Source: Rickettsiales bacterium (GTDB lineage: Bacteria > Pseudomonadota > Alphaproteobacteria > Rickettsiales > UBA998). Taken from it: a DNA stretch of 6,405 nucleotides. The stretch is from assembly GCA_019749855.1 (NCBI GenBank), contig JAIEPI010000089.1, positions 1-6,405 on the forward strand, written 5' to 3'. Both the position numbers and the translations under genes were made by a program. The notes beneath the pieces are model-generated. The model saw only the letters and a list, made by a program, of their open reading frames with translations, was not told the DNA's origin and made no database searches. Shown here one piece after another: positions 1 to 5,422 of this stretch; within the stretch, counting starts at the first letter, position 1, and every line of letters starts with the position of its first letter.

Positions 1-752
1 ATGTGGCGAATGTCGAGATCAGTTGCCAGCTGATAACTTGGCAGCGCTTGTGGCACCATACCTGGCATTGAAACACGCGCCTCTTCGAGCTGCCAATAAC
101 CCTCTCTCAAGGTGGCGGCTTCGGAATCAATCCGTCCCAGAAATACCCCCTGCGCATCATAACCAAAGATGGTCACCTCATGCAGGGTCATGTCCGATTG
201 ACTAATGCGGACAGCCCGCAGGATATATTCCTGAACTGGCTTGTCGAAAATTTTCGTCTGTCCACTTGATTCAACCTGCCGCACCCACAGGCCGGAGTCG
301 GAAACGGAAAAGAGGCTGGAATTACCACGAAAATAGCGATTCTCTAAAAGCTCATATCGTGAAATGGTTGCAGCAGCAATGGGATCAAGAAGAATCACCC
401 ACAGCATGCCGAAGCCCACTCCGCAGATCATGGCCGGCAACAGAAATTGCCATACTGAAACGCCACTTGCCCGGGCGACAATCAGCTCTTGGGAGCGAGT
501 GAGACGCGTAAGCGCCAGCATCGAGCCAATCAATGTGCCGTAAGGCAAAATCTTTTCCGCGATGTGCGGCAAACGCAGCAGGCCCATTTCGATAACAACG
601 GCACCGGATATGTTGCTGCGATCAGCCGTGCGTCGAAACAACTCCACCAGATCAATCATTCCGGCAATGGCCAGAACGCCCAGCAAGGCGATGCCCGCGG
701 CCAGAACAAACTGACGTCCAATGTAATGCGTCAGCGTAAAGGAGAGATACAT
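1..752 (-). CDS. lptG: LptG, LPS export permease subunit (partial, C-terminus outside window)
   Basis: Inner-membrane subunit of the LptB2FG ABC transporter, which extracts lipopolysaccharide from the inner membrane and passes it to the periplasmic LptA bridge. The first 250 codons are present and run off the left edge without a stop; family members are about 355-365 residues, so roughly 110 residues are missing. Three membrane segments are visible at about residues 11-35, 58-80 and 102-122, followed from about 127 by the start of the periplasmic beta-jellyroll. Residues 85-100 (TRSQELIVARASGVSV) match the cytoplasmic coupling helix that contacts LptB. The start ATG shares one base with the lptF stop (TGATG) and has a strong Shine-Dalgarno five bases upstream, so the two are translationally coupled. 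The assignment as LptG rather than a second LptF rests on gene order and the N-terminal pattern MYLSFTLTHYIGRQF. Confidence 0.95.
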   Translation of the reverse strand, partial: MYLSFTLTHYIGRQFVLAAGIALLGVLAIAGMIDLVELFRRTADRSNISGAVVIEMGLLRLPHIAEKILPYGTLIGSMLALTRLTRSQELIVARASGVSVWQFLLPAMICGVGFGMLWVILLDPIAAATISRYELLENRYFRGNSSLFSVSDSGLWVRQVESSGQTKIFDKPVQEYILRAVRISQSDMTLHEVTIFGYDAQGVFLGRIDSEAATLREGYWQLEEARVSMPGMVPQALPSYQLATDLDIRH

Positions 753-1858
753 CAGGCCACCTCCCACACACCACGCGGTGTCATAGACGCCGGACGCAAC
801 AACATATAGCCACTGATCAGTACAACAGTCAGCGCGTTAGTGTACATCAATACGGACAATATGGGAACGCGAGCCGCGATATTGTTCAGTCCAAGGCTAC
901 TGATGACAATCACTAAGCCAATCACACTGACAACGGTCATTCGCTTCCAGCGTCCGCGACGGTTAAATTCACTATCCAACAAGACGGCGGCGGCAAACAT
1001 CGACAGCCCCAATGTGTAGAATGGCCAGGTCAGCCGTTGATGTGCTTCGGCACGTAACTTATCGCGTTGCGCCGATGTGAGAGACGCCTCAGGCTCAAAG
1101 AGCTCACCCAGATAGCGCTCACGCGCGCTGCGTTCTCTGGCCTGTGTATTTTTCGTGTAGAAACTCAGATCAAGATCATAACTGTCAAAATCGAGCCAGG
1201 AAATACGCCCATCGCGTCTTTCCTGACGCGTACCTTTCACCAGATTAAAGCGTGGGCCCGCAGCCGTCTGCGTGATGTTACCCTGACGTGCCATCATTGT
1301 TATATCCTGACCCGGAAGGCGCGAATCCTGTACCAGAATGCCCTCTAATGTTCCATCCGCCTGACGTTTGCGGACAAACACGGTTAAGCCAGGGGCTGGA
1401 TGATTAAACACCTCCTCCTGCAGAAGCACCGAGGTGTAATTATCGCGAAGATAATCCTGTATTTCGTTAAACTGGCGGCTGGAGGCGGGCATGACATAGA
1501 GCGATATCGCATAGCTGATCAGCATGCCCATCAATCCAATGGCCAACGCTGGCCGCGCCAGTTGCCAGGGTGAAAGACCGCAAGCCTTCATCACCACCAT
1601 TTCACTGTCGGCAATAAGTTTGTTATAGCTGAACAGCACGGAGATAAAGAGAGAGATTGGTAAAATAATCGTGAGCAAGGATGGCACCAGAAGCAAGGTG
1701 ATATGCACGAAATCAATCACGGATAATCCACGATTGATGATAAAATCAATGAATCGCAAGGCTTGCGTCAGCCAAATGATGCTGGTCAGGCTGAAGGTGA
1801 TGAGCAGCACCGGCCATGCAAGCAGCTTCAAAATATAGAGATGATACTGTCGCAACAT
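752..1858 (-). CDS. lptF: LptF, LPS export permease subunit
   Basis: Partner of LptG in the LptB2FG exporter of lipopolysaccharide in the inner membrane. The protein is complete at 368 residues, normal for the family. Six membrane segments are visible at about residues 10-32, 50-76, 102-123, 275-296, 306-324 and 332-354, with a hydrophilic periplasmic beta-jellyroll between the third and fourth. Residues 83-98 (ADSEMVVMKACGLSPW) match the conserved coupling-helix motif, and PASSRQFNE just after the third membrane segment is also typical. The start is fixed: an in-frame TAA lies nine codons upstream of the ATG with no other start codon between. There is no Shine-Dalgarno before it (the upstream bases are GTTTTTGAATTT). 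It is the first gene of an lptF-lptG operon, divergent from pepA. Confidence 0.97.
   Translation of the reverse strand: MLRQYHLYILKLLAWPVLLITFSLTSIIWLTQALRFIDFIINRGLSVIDFVHITLLLVPSLLTIILPISLFISVLFSYNKLIADSEMVVMKACGLSPWQLARPALAIGLMGMLISYAISLYVMPASSRQFNEIQDYLRDNYTSVLLQEEVFNHPAPGLTVFVRKRQADGTLEGILVQDSRLPGQDITMMARQGNITQTAAGPRFNLVKGTRQERRDGRISWLDFDSYDLDLSFYTKNTQARERSARERYLGELFEPEASLTSAQRDKLRAEAHQRLTWPFYTLGLSMFAAAVLLDSEFNRRGRWKRMTVVSVIGLVIVISSLGLNNIAARVPILSVLMYTNALTVVLISGYMLLRPASMTPRGVWEVA
757..765 (-). promoter_or_regulatory. Strong ribosome binding site of lptG inside the lptF 3' end
   Basis: On the minus strand this reads GGGAGGTGG, a near-perfect anti-16S match, ending about five bases before the lptG ATG. 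It lies inside the last codons of lptF, supports the ATG at 752 as the start, and contrasts with lptF itself, which has no visible Shine-Dalgarno. Confidence 0.8.
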
Positions 1859-1865
1859 AAATTCA

Positions 1866-1894
1866 AAAACATGAAACGCTGTTTACTCTGGCAA
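1866..1894 (-). promoter_or_regulatory. Weak candidate promoter of lptF
   Basis: On the minus strand TTGCCA (1894-1889) matches the -35 consensus TTGACA at five of six bases. A poor -10 candidate, TGTTTT (1871-1866), follows after 17 bases and matches only three of six. If used, transcription would begin at about 1859, next to the lptF ATG at 1858, giving an mRNA with essentially no leader, in line with the missing Shine-Dalgarno. The weak -10 makes this tentative. Confidence 0.25.
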
Positions 1895-1916
1895 AAATCC
1901 ACCATGCCTATATATA
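1888..1916 (+). promoter_or_regulatory. Weak candidate promoter of pepA-holC
   Basis: CTGGCA (1888-1893, four of six against TTGACA) is followed after 17 bases by TATATA (1911-1916), within the alternating run TATATATAT at 1909-1917. This would start transcription near 1923, about 45 bases before the pepA ATG. The -35 candidate lies on the same bases as the opposing lptF -35 candidate, so the two divergent promoters would compete. Inferred from consensus matches only. Confidence 0.3.
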
Positions 1917-1933
1917 TCAGCGTGTAGATTACC

Positions 1934-1957
1934 TCCAGCCATAGCTGGATTTTTATT
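1934..1957 (+). terminator. Terminator-like hairpin with T-tract in the pepA leader
   Basis: A perfect six-base inverted repeat, TCCAGC (1934-1939) and GCTGGA (1944-1949), with a CATA loop, is followed at once by TTTTTATT (1950-1957). This is the form of a short Rho-independent terminator read on the plus strand, but it sits between the likely pepA promoter and the pepA ribosome binding site, not after a gene. It could be an attenuator, a 5' stabilising hairpin, or a block to antisense transcription coming out of lptF. The stem is short, so termination strength is uncertain. Confidence 0.45.
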
Positions 1958-1963
1958 GGAGAG
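1958..1963 (+). promoter_or_regulatory. Ribosome binding site of pepA
   Basis: GGAGAG ends four bases before the ATG at 1968. It decides the start: an in-frame TTG at 1956 overlaps this site and has no Shine-Dalgarno of its own, so it is not used as the start here. Confidence 0.75.
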
Positions 1964-1967
1964 CACC

Positions 1968-3482
1968 ATGAAGTACGAATTTTTACCAAAAATCAGCCTT
2001 GATGCACCGATCAACCCCACGGGTGCGACGCGTGCAATCGCCTTTGTCGTTGGCGAGAAGAAAAAGCTCTCAGCTACCGCCTCGCAATTTAATAAACAAT
2101 CCAACAATGCCTTGCAGCACGCGCTGAATGTGATGAATTTCACGGGCAAAATGGGGGAGGTTATCTCGTTTCTGGCACCGGCTGGCCATGCTTACACCTA
2201 CGTAATGATCGGTGGCATTGGCAAAGAAAAAGACGCAACCACCCACAGTTTTGAAAAAGTGGGCGGCGCGCTGGTGAAGGAAGCACAGCGCCTACGTGTC
2301 GAGAGTCTGGTCATCAGCGCTGAAGGCTCGGGAAGCAAACTCGACGATGTGGATGCGGCGGCGCATATGTTGTTTGGCGCTCGTTTGCGTAATTATCGCT
2401 TTGATAAATACCGCACCACGCAAAAACCCGATGAAAAATTATCGCTGCTCAGCGTCACCGTCGCAGGAATCGAAGTGAAAGCCGCTAAAAAAGCCGCACT
2501 GCGACTGGACGCGCTGGCGGAAGGCATCACGCTGACACGTGACATTGTGAGCGAGCCTGCCAACATCCTCTATCCTGAGACATTGGCGGCCGTGTGCAAA
2601 ACCCTTGCGCCGCTGGGGGTGAAGGTTGAGATCATGGGCGAAGAGCAAATGCGCAAGCTTGGTATGGGCTCGCTCTTGGGCGTTGGACAAGGCTCAGAAC
2701 GCGAGTCACAGATGGTCGTCATGCGTTGGGAAGGTGCCGATAAAAAAGATGCGCCCGTCGCTTTTGTTGGTAAGGGAGTAACCTTTGATACAGGTGGCAT
2801 TTCCATCAAGCCAGCCAAAGGCATGGAGGAAATGAAATGGGACATGGGCGGTGCCGGTACGGTGATTGGCCTGATGAAAGCATTGGCGCTGCGTAAGGCG
2901 AAAGTCAATGTGGTGGGCGCGGTGGGTCTGGTGGAAAACATGCCGGACGGTAATGCTCAGCGCCCGGGTGATGTGGTGACGTCCATGTCAGGCCAAACCA
3001 TTGAAGTGCTCAATACTGACGCCGAAGGTCGCCTCGTGCTGGCCGATGTGCTGTGGTACGTGCAGGATCGCTTTAAGCCGCAGTTTATCGTTGATCTGGC
3101 GACACTCACTGGAGCCATTATCGTCGCACTCGGTCATGAGCGCGCCGGTTTATTCTCCAACAATGATAAGCTGGCCGAGCGCCTGCATTCTGTGGGTGAA
3201 GCAACCGGTGAGCGTCTGTGGCGTTTGCCGTTGGGCGAGGAATATGACAAGCAGATCAATTCTGACATTGCCGACATGCAGAATATCGGCGCGGACCGCG
3301 AAGCCGGCAGCATCACCGCCGCACAATTCCTGCAGCGCTTTGTCAATGACGTGCCGTGGGCACATCTCGATATTGCCGGAACAGCCTGGAGCAAAAAAGA
3401 TCATGCGATCTGCCCGAAAGGTGCCACCGGCTTTGGCATTCGCCTGCTTAACGCGCTGCTTGAAACGCATTACGAAAAATAA
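1968..3482 (+). CDS. pepA: Leucyl aminopeptidase PepA (M17 family)
   Basis: Cytoplasmic two-metal exopeptidase that removes N-terminal amino acids from peptides; in Escherichia coli the same protein also binds DNA as an accessory factor in Xer recombination and carAB control. From the ATG at 1968 it is 504 residues, the usual length. The N-terminal macro-like domain covers about 1-170 and the catalytic domain about 185-504. Every metal and catalytic residue is present, one position lower than in E. coli: K269, D274, D292, D351 and E353 as metal ligands, K281 and R355 as catalytic residues. The signature NTDAEGRL is at 349-356. The stop is followed by holC after 33 bp, so they are likely cotranscribed. 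Whether this orthologue binds DNA cannot be told from the sequence. Confidence 0.98.
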   Translation: MKYEFLPKISLDAPINPTGATRAIAFVVGEKKKLSATASQFNKQSNNALQHALNVMNFTGKMGEVISFLAPAGHAYTYVMIGGIGKEKDATTHSFEKVGGALVKEAQRLRVESLVISAEGSGSKLDDVDAAAHMLFGARLRNYRFDKYRTTQKPDEKLSLLSVTVAGIEVKAAKKAALRLDALAEGITLTRDIVSEPANILYPETLAAVCKTLAPLGVKVEIMGEEQMRKLGMGSLLGVGQGSERESQMVVMRWEGADKKDAPVAFVGKGVTFDTGGISIKPAKGMEEMKWDMGGAGTVIGLMKALALRKAKVNVVGAVGLVENMPDGNAQRPGDVVTSMSGQTIEVLNTDAEGRLVLADVLWYVQDRFKPQFIVDLATLTGAIIVALGHERAGLFSNNDKLAERLHSVGEATGERLWRLPLGEEYDKQINSDIADMQNIGADREAGSITAAQFLQRFVNDVPWAHLDIAGTAWSKKDHAICPKGATGFGIRLLNALLETHYEK

Positions 3483-3500
3483 CTGCATTTCAAGCATCGT

Positions 3501-3507
3501 GAGGTGA
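3501..3507 (+). promoter_or_regulatory. Ribosome binding site that sets the holC start
   Basis: GAGGTGA is a seven-base match to the Shine-Dalgarno consensus, ending eight bases before the GTG at 3516. A more upstream in-frame GTG at 3504 lies inside this site and has nothing comparable before it, so 3516 is the better start. Confidence 0.65.
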
Positions 3508-3515
3508 CAGCCAAC

Positions 3516-3962
3516 GTGAGCACGCAAGTACGTTTTTACCATCTACTCTCGACACCGCTGGGCAAAGCCTTGCCAAAACTCATGGAAGCGGCCTACCAGA
3601 ATGGTGTTAAAACACTGATCCACGGGCGAGAAGATCAAATCGAGGCCATGGACCGCGCCATCTGGACGTTCCATCCGGGTAAGTTTGTTCCACATGGCAC
3701 GCAGCGCGACCCCTACCCCGATGAACAGCCCATTTTTTTATCCACCAATCTGAGTCCGCTCAATGGGGCGACGCTGCTGGTGATGATCAACGGGGCACTC
3801 TATGAGGGCGCCCACACGTTCGAGCGCCTGTTTGACATTTTTGATGGAAGTGATGAGGACAGCGTGACCGCGGCACGTGAGCGCTGGGCAGCGTATAAGT
3901 CGCGTGGCTGGGTGATGGAGTATTTCCGCCAGAATGACGATGGCAGTTGGTCGCAAACCTGA
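3516..3962 (+). CDS. holC: DNA polymerase III chi subunit HolC
   Basis: Accessory subunit of the replicative clamp-loader assembly; in E. coli chi links the holoenzyme to the C-terminal tail of single-stranded DNA binding protein. From the GTG at 3516 the protein is 148 residues (MSTQVRFYHLL...), close to the 147 of E. coli. Family features visible are the N-terminal RFYHL strand, ALPKLMEAAYQNG near residues 18-30, the W-containing AIWTFHPGKFVPHG at about 48-61, QPIFLST, NGATLLVMINGA, and a C-terminal ARERWAAYKSRGW...Y helix. It follows pepA closely, an association seen widely in Proteobacteria. No holD (psi) is in the window. An alternative start at 3504 would add four residues. Confidence 0.93.
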   Translation: MSTQVRFYHLLSTPLGKALPKLMEAAYQNGVKTLIHGREDQIEAMDRAIWTFHPGKFVPHGTQRDPYPDEQPIFLSTNLSPLNGATLLVMINGALYEGAHTFERLFDIFDGSDEDSVTAARERWAAYKSRGWVMEYFRQNDDGSWSQT

Positions 3963-4005
3963 GTAACACTGCTGTGCATGGCACATGCGTTAGCCACTTT
4001 GTGAC

Positions 4006-4035
4006 TTTACATCGCCCAACGCTCTCCCCTACACT
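4006..4035 (+). promoter_or_regulatory. Candidate promoter of ribD placing transcription start at the AUG
   Basis: TTTACA (4006-4011, five of six against TTGACA) and TACACT (4030-4035, four of six against TATAAT) are 18 bases apart. The expected start point seven bases after the -10 is position 4042, the A of the ribD ATG. The preceding bases are pyrimidine-rich with no Shine-Dalgarno, which fits a leaderless mRNA. The rest of the 79-bp holC-ribD gap holds only a small hairpin, TGTGC (3973-3977) with GCACA (3981-3985), lacking a T-tract. Confidence 0.5.
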
Positions 4036-4041
4036 TCCATC

Positions 4042-5160
4042 ATGAATCATAGCGATTATATGCAAATGGCGTTGCGCTTAGCACGTCGGGGCCTTGGCTC
4101 AACCGCACCCAATCCTTCGGTGGGCTGTGTGCTGGTGAAAGGCGGGCAGATCGTTGGCCGCGGCTGGACGCAACCGGGTGGGCGCCCCCATGCGGAGGCG
4201 ATGGCACTGGCGCAGGCAAGCAATGCCGCACGCGGCGCAACGGCGTATGTCACACTGGAGCCATGCGCCCATTTCGGCGTGACCTCCCCCTGCGCGGATG
4301 CGTTGATCGACGCGGGGATTGCCCGCGTGGTGATAGCCTGCAGCGATCCCGATCCGCGCACGGCGGGCAAAGGCATCATGCGTCTTGCCGCGGCTGGTAT
4401 TGAGACACATCACGGAATCTGCGAAGCGGACGCACGCGCCCTCAATGCGGGCTTTTTGCAGCGCATTGAGAAAAATCGCCCGTTTGTCAGCCTCAAGCTC
4501 GCCACCTCACTCGATGGCATGATCGCTACAGCAGGCGGCGAATCGCAATGGATCACGGGCGAGAAAGCCCGCCAGCACGCGCATCTATTGCGGGCAGAGC
4601 ATGATGCCATCCTGACGGGTATTGGCACGGCGCTGGCCGATGATCCGATGCTGAACTGCCGAGTGCCTGGACGAGAAGCACATTCCCCCATCCGGATAGT
4701 CTTGGATACACATCTTCGTCTGCCGATCACGTCGCAACTGGTACAATCAGCGACTGAGATACCGCTATGGATGATCTGCTCAGAATCCGCCGCCGCCACT
4801 CATTCTTTTCCTGCGCACATCACGGTGATTGCCATGCCACAGTTACAACCGGCAGCCATCATGGAAACACTGGCAGAGCGCGGCATCACGCGCCTGCTCA
4901 TTGAAGCTGGGCCGACGCTCAATACCTCATTTTATGAGTCAGGACTGATGGATGAGATTCACTGGTACCGAGCGCCACTGGTCATTGGTGCGAGTGGACG
5001 TTCAGCTTGGAACATCGCCCCCGCAGCTTTAAATGACATCCAGCGCTGGAAAAGCCACCCCTGCGTTGCCTTGGGTCAGGATCAGTGGCAACGCTTTACA
5101 CCTAACGCGCGGGCGAATCAGGCGTCGTGTCACGGCTGGCTGAAACATTGCCAGCATTGA
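4042..5160 (+). CDS. ribD: Bifunctional riboflavin biosynthesis protein RibD (deaminase/reductase)
   Basis: Carries out two consecutive cytoplasmic steps of riboflavin synthesis: deamination of 2,5-diamino-6-ribosylamino-4-pyrimidinone 5'-phosphate, then NADPH-dependent reduction of the ribosyl side chain. The protein is complete at 372 residues, normal for the fused form. The deaminase domain is about residues 1-145, with zinc ligands H50, C75 and C84 and catalytic E52 in the motifs PHAEA and TLEPCAHFGVTSPC, at the same numbers as in E. coli. The reductase domain is about 146-357, with LKLATSLDGMIA (151-162), GESQWITG (166-173), LADDPML (198-204) and LIEAGPTL (286-293). The ATG is supported by alignment to family N-termini (the YM..AL pattern) although it has no Shine-Dalgarno. 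It is separated from the other rib genes by a 262-bp gap, so it may or may not share their transcript. Confidence 0.98.
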   Translation: MNHSDYMQMALRLARRGLGSTAPNPSVGCVLVKGGQIVGRGWTQPGGRPHAEAMALAQASNAARGATAYVTLEPCAHFGVTSPCADALIDAGIARVVIACSDPDPRTAGKGIMRLAAAGIETHHGICEADARALNAGFLQRIEKNRPFVSLKLATSLDGMIATAGGESQWITGEKARQHAHLLRAEHDAILTGIGTALADDPMLNCRVPGREAHSPIRIVLDTHLRLPITSQLVQSATEIPLWMICSESAAATHSFPAHITVIAMPQLQPAAIMETLAERGITRLLIEAGPTLNTSFYESGLMDEIHWYRAPLVIGASGRSAWNIAPAALNDIQRWKSHPCVALGQDQWQRFTPNARANQASCHGWLKHCQH

Positions 5161-5170
5161 GTGCAAATAG

Positions 5171-5227
5171 GGATGCCGCCGACATATCTTAAGGACTGAG
5201 AGAACCCCCTTTGCCAAGGTGGCATCC
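5171..5227 (+). repeat. Ten-base inverted repeat with 37-nt loop after ribD
   Basis: GGATGCCGCC (5171-5180) pairs with GGTGGCATCC (5218-5227) along ten bases with one G-U pair in RNA. Inside and overlapping it are shorter alternatives: AAGG (5191-5194) with CCTT (5208-5211), CCTT (5208-5211) with AAGG (5216-5219), and TGCCA (5212-5216) with TGGCA (5220-5224). Some exclude the long stem. No T-tract follows, so it is not a standard Rho-independent terminator. It could be a structured leader or an RNA processing site. Confidence 0.5.
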
Positions 5228-5311
5228 AGTGCCTGAATTTGTTCCACACTGATTAAGCAATTTTTATCTCTTATCTTGCTGTTACACAGTAGGATATTCA
5301 TTAACATTCGC

Positions 5312-5340
5312 TTTACTCACTCTAAAAATATCTTTTTAAA
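5312..5340 (+). promoter_or_regulatory. Weak candidate promoter of ribE-ribB
   Basis: TTTACT (5312-5317) and TTTAAA (5335-5340) are 17 bases apart and each matches its consensus at four of six bases. They lie in the AT-rich part of the gap. Use would give a leader of about 75 bases before ribE. The AT-richness makes chance matches likely, so this is only a candidate. Confidence 0.25.
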
Positions 5341-5422
5341 ACGATTCTGGCGATTCAGGTACGTTAAGCGGTGCCGAACGACAAAGGTTGCTGCGATGCG
5401 CGCGGGTTGCTATAGAGCAGCG

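Larger units (their letters stand above)
5161..5422 (+). other. Non-coding gap between ribD and ribE
   Basis: No convincing gene in either direction. The first part (5161-5228) has ordinary base composition and contains a long inverted repeat. The middle (about 5229-5345) is distinctly AT-rich with runs such as AATTTTTATC and CTAAAAATATC, unlike the flanking genes. The last part (5346-5422) returns to higher GC and holds a short direct repeat before the ribE start. The FMN riboswitch core motifs expected in front of many riboflavin genes were looked for by eye and not found. The composition suggests a promoter or leader region for ribE-ribB. Confidence 0.6.

Noticed and set aside
1067..1348. 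Plus-strand open frame inside lptF.
   Set aside because: It is opposite a clearly coding lptF sequence and has no recognisable protein features.
1883..2149. Minus-strand open frame over the pepA 5' end and the intergenic region.
   Set aside because: It is antisense to well-supported pepA codons and shows no domain or ribosome binding site.
3973..3988. Hairpin after holC (TGTGC/GCACA) as a terminator.
   Set aside because: The stem is five bases and there is no following T-tract.
4056..4413. Several minus-strand open frames opposite the ribD deaminase domain.
   Set aside because: They are rich in Arg, Ala and Pro as expected from the complement of GC-rich codons, and the plus strand carries all the catalytic motifs.
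5170..5230. Resemblance to the 5' half of a TPP riboswitch: GGGATGCC, then ACTGAGAG, then ACCCCC.
   Set aside because: The second half of the TPP element (the CCTGATC and GCGTAGGGA type motifs) is absent, and GGATGCC pairs better with GGCATCC at 5221-5227. The gene context is riboflavin, not thiamine.
5029..5307. Minus-strand open frame across the ribD end and the gap (ISVEQIQALDATLAKGVLSV is part of it).
   Set aside because: Nearly half of it is antisense to ribD, no ribosome binding site or family match was recognised, and the rest lies in the AT-rich gap. A short decayed gene fragment cannot be excluded.
5161..5422. FMN riboswitch (RFN element) in front of ribE.
   Set aside because: Only an isolated GCCGAC was seen; the conserved multi-stem motifs are not present in order. 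A covariance search would settle it.
5276..5422. Extension of the ribE frame upstream to a TTG at 5276.
   Set aside because: The added residues are basic and unlike riboflavin synthase, whose N-terminus is MFTGI; the frame is simply open by chance.
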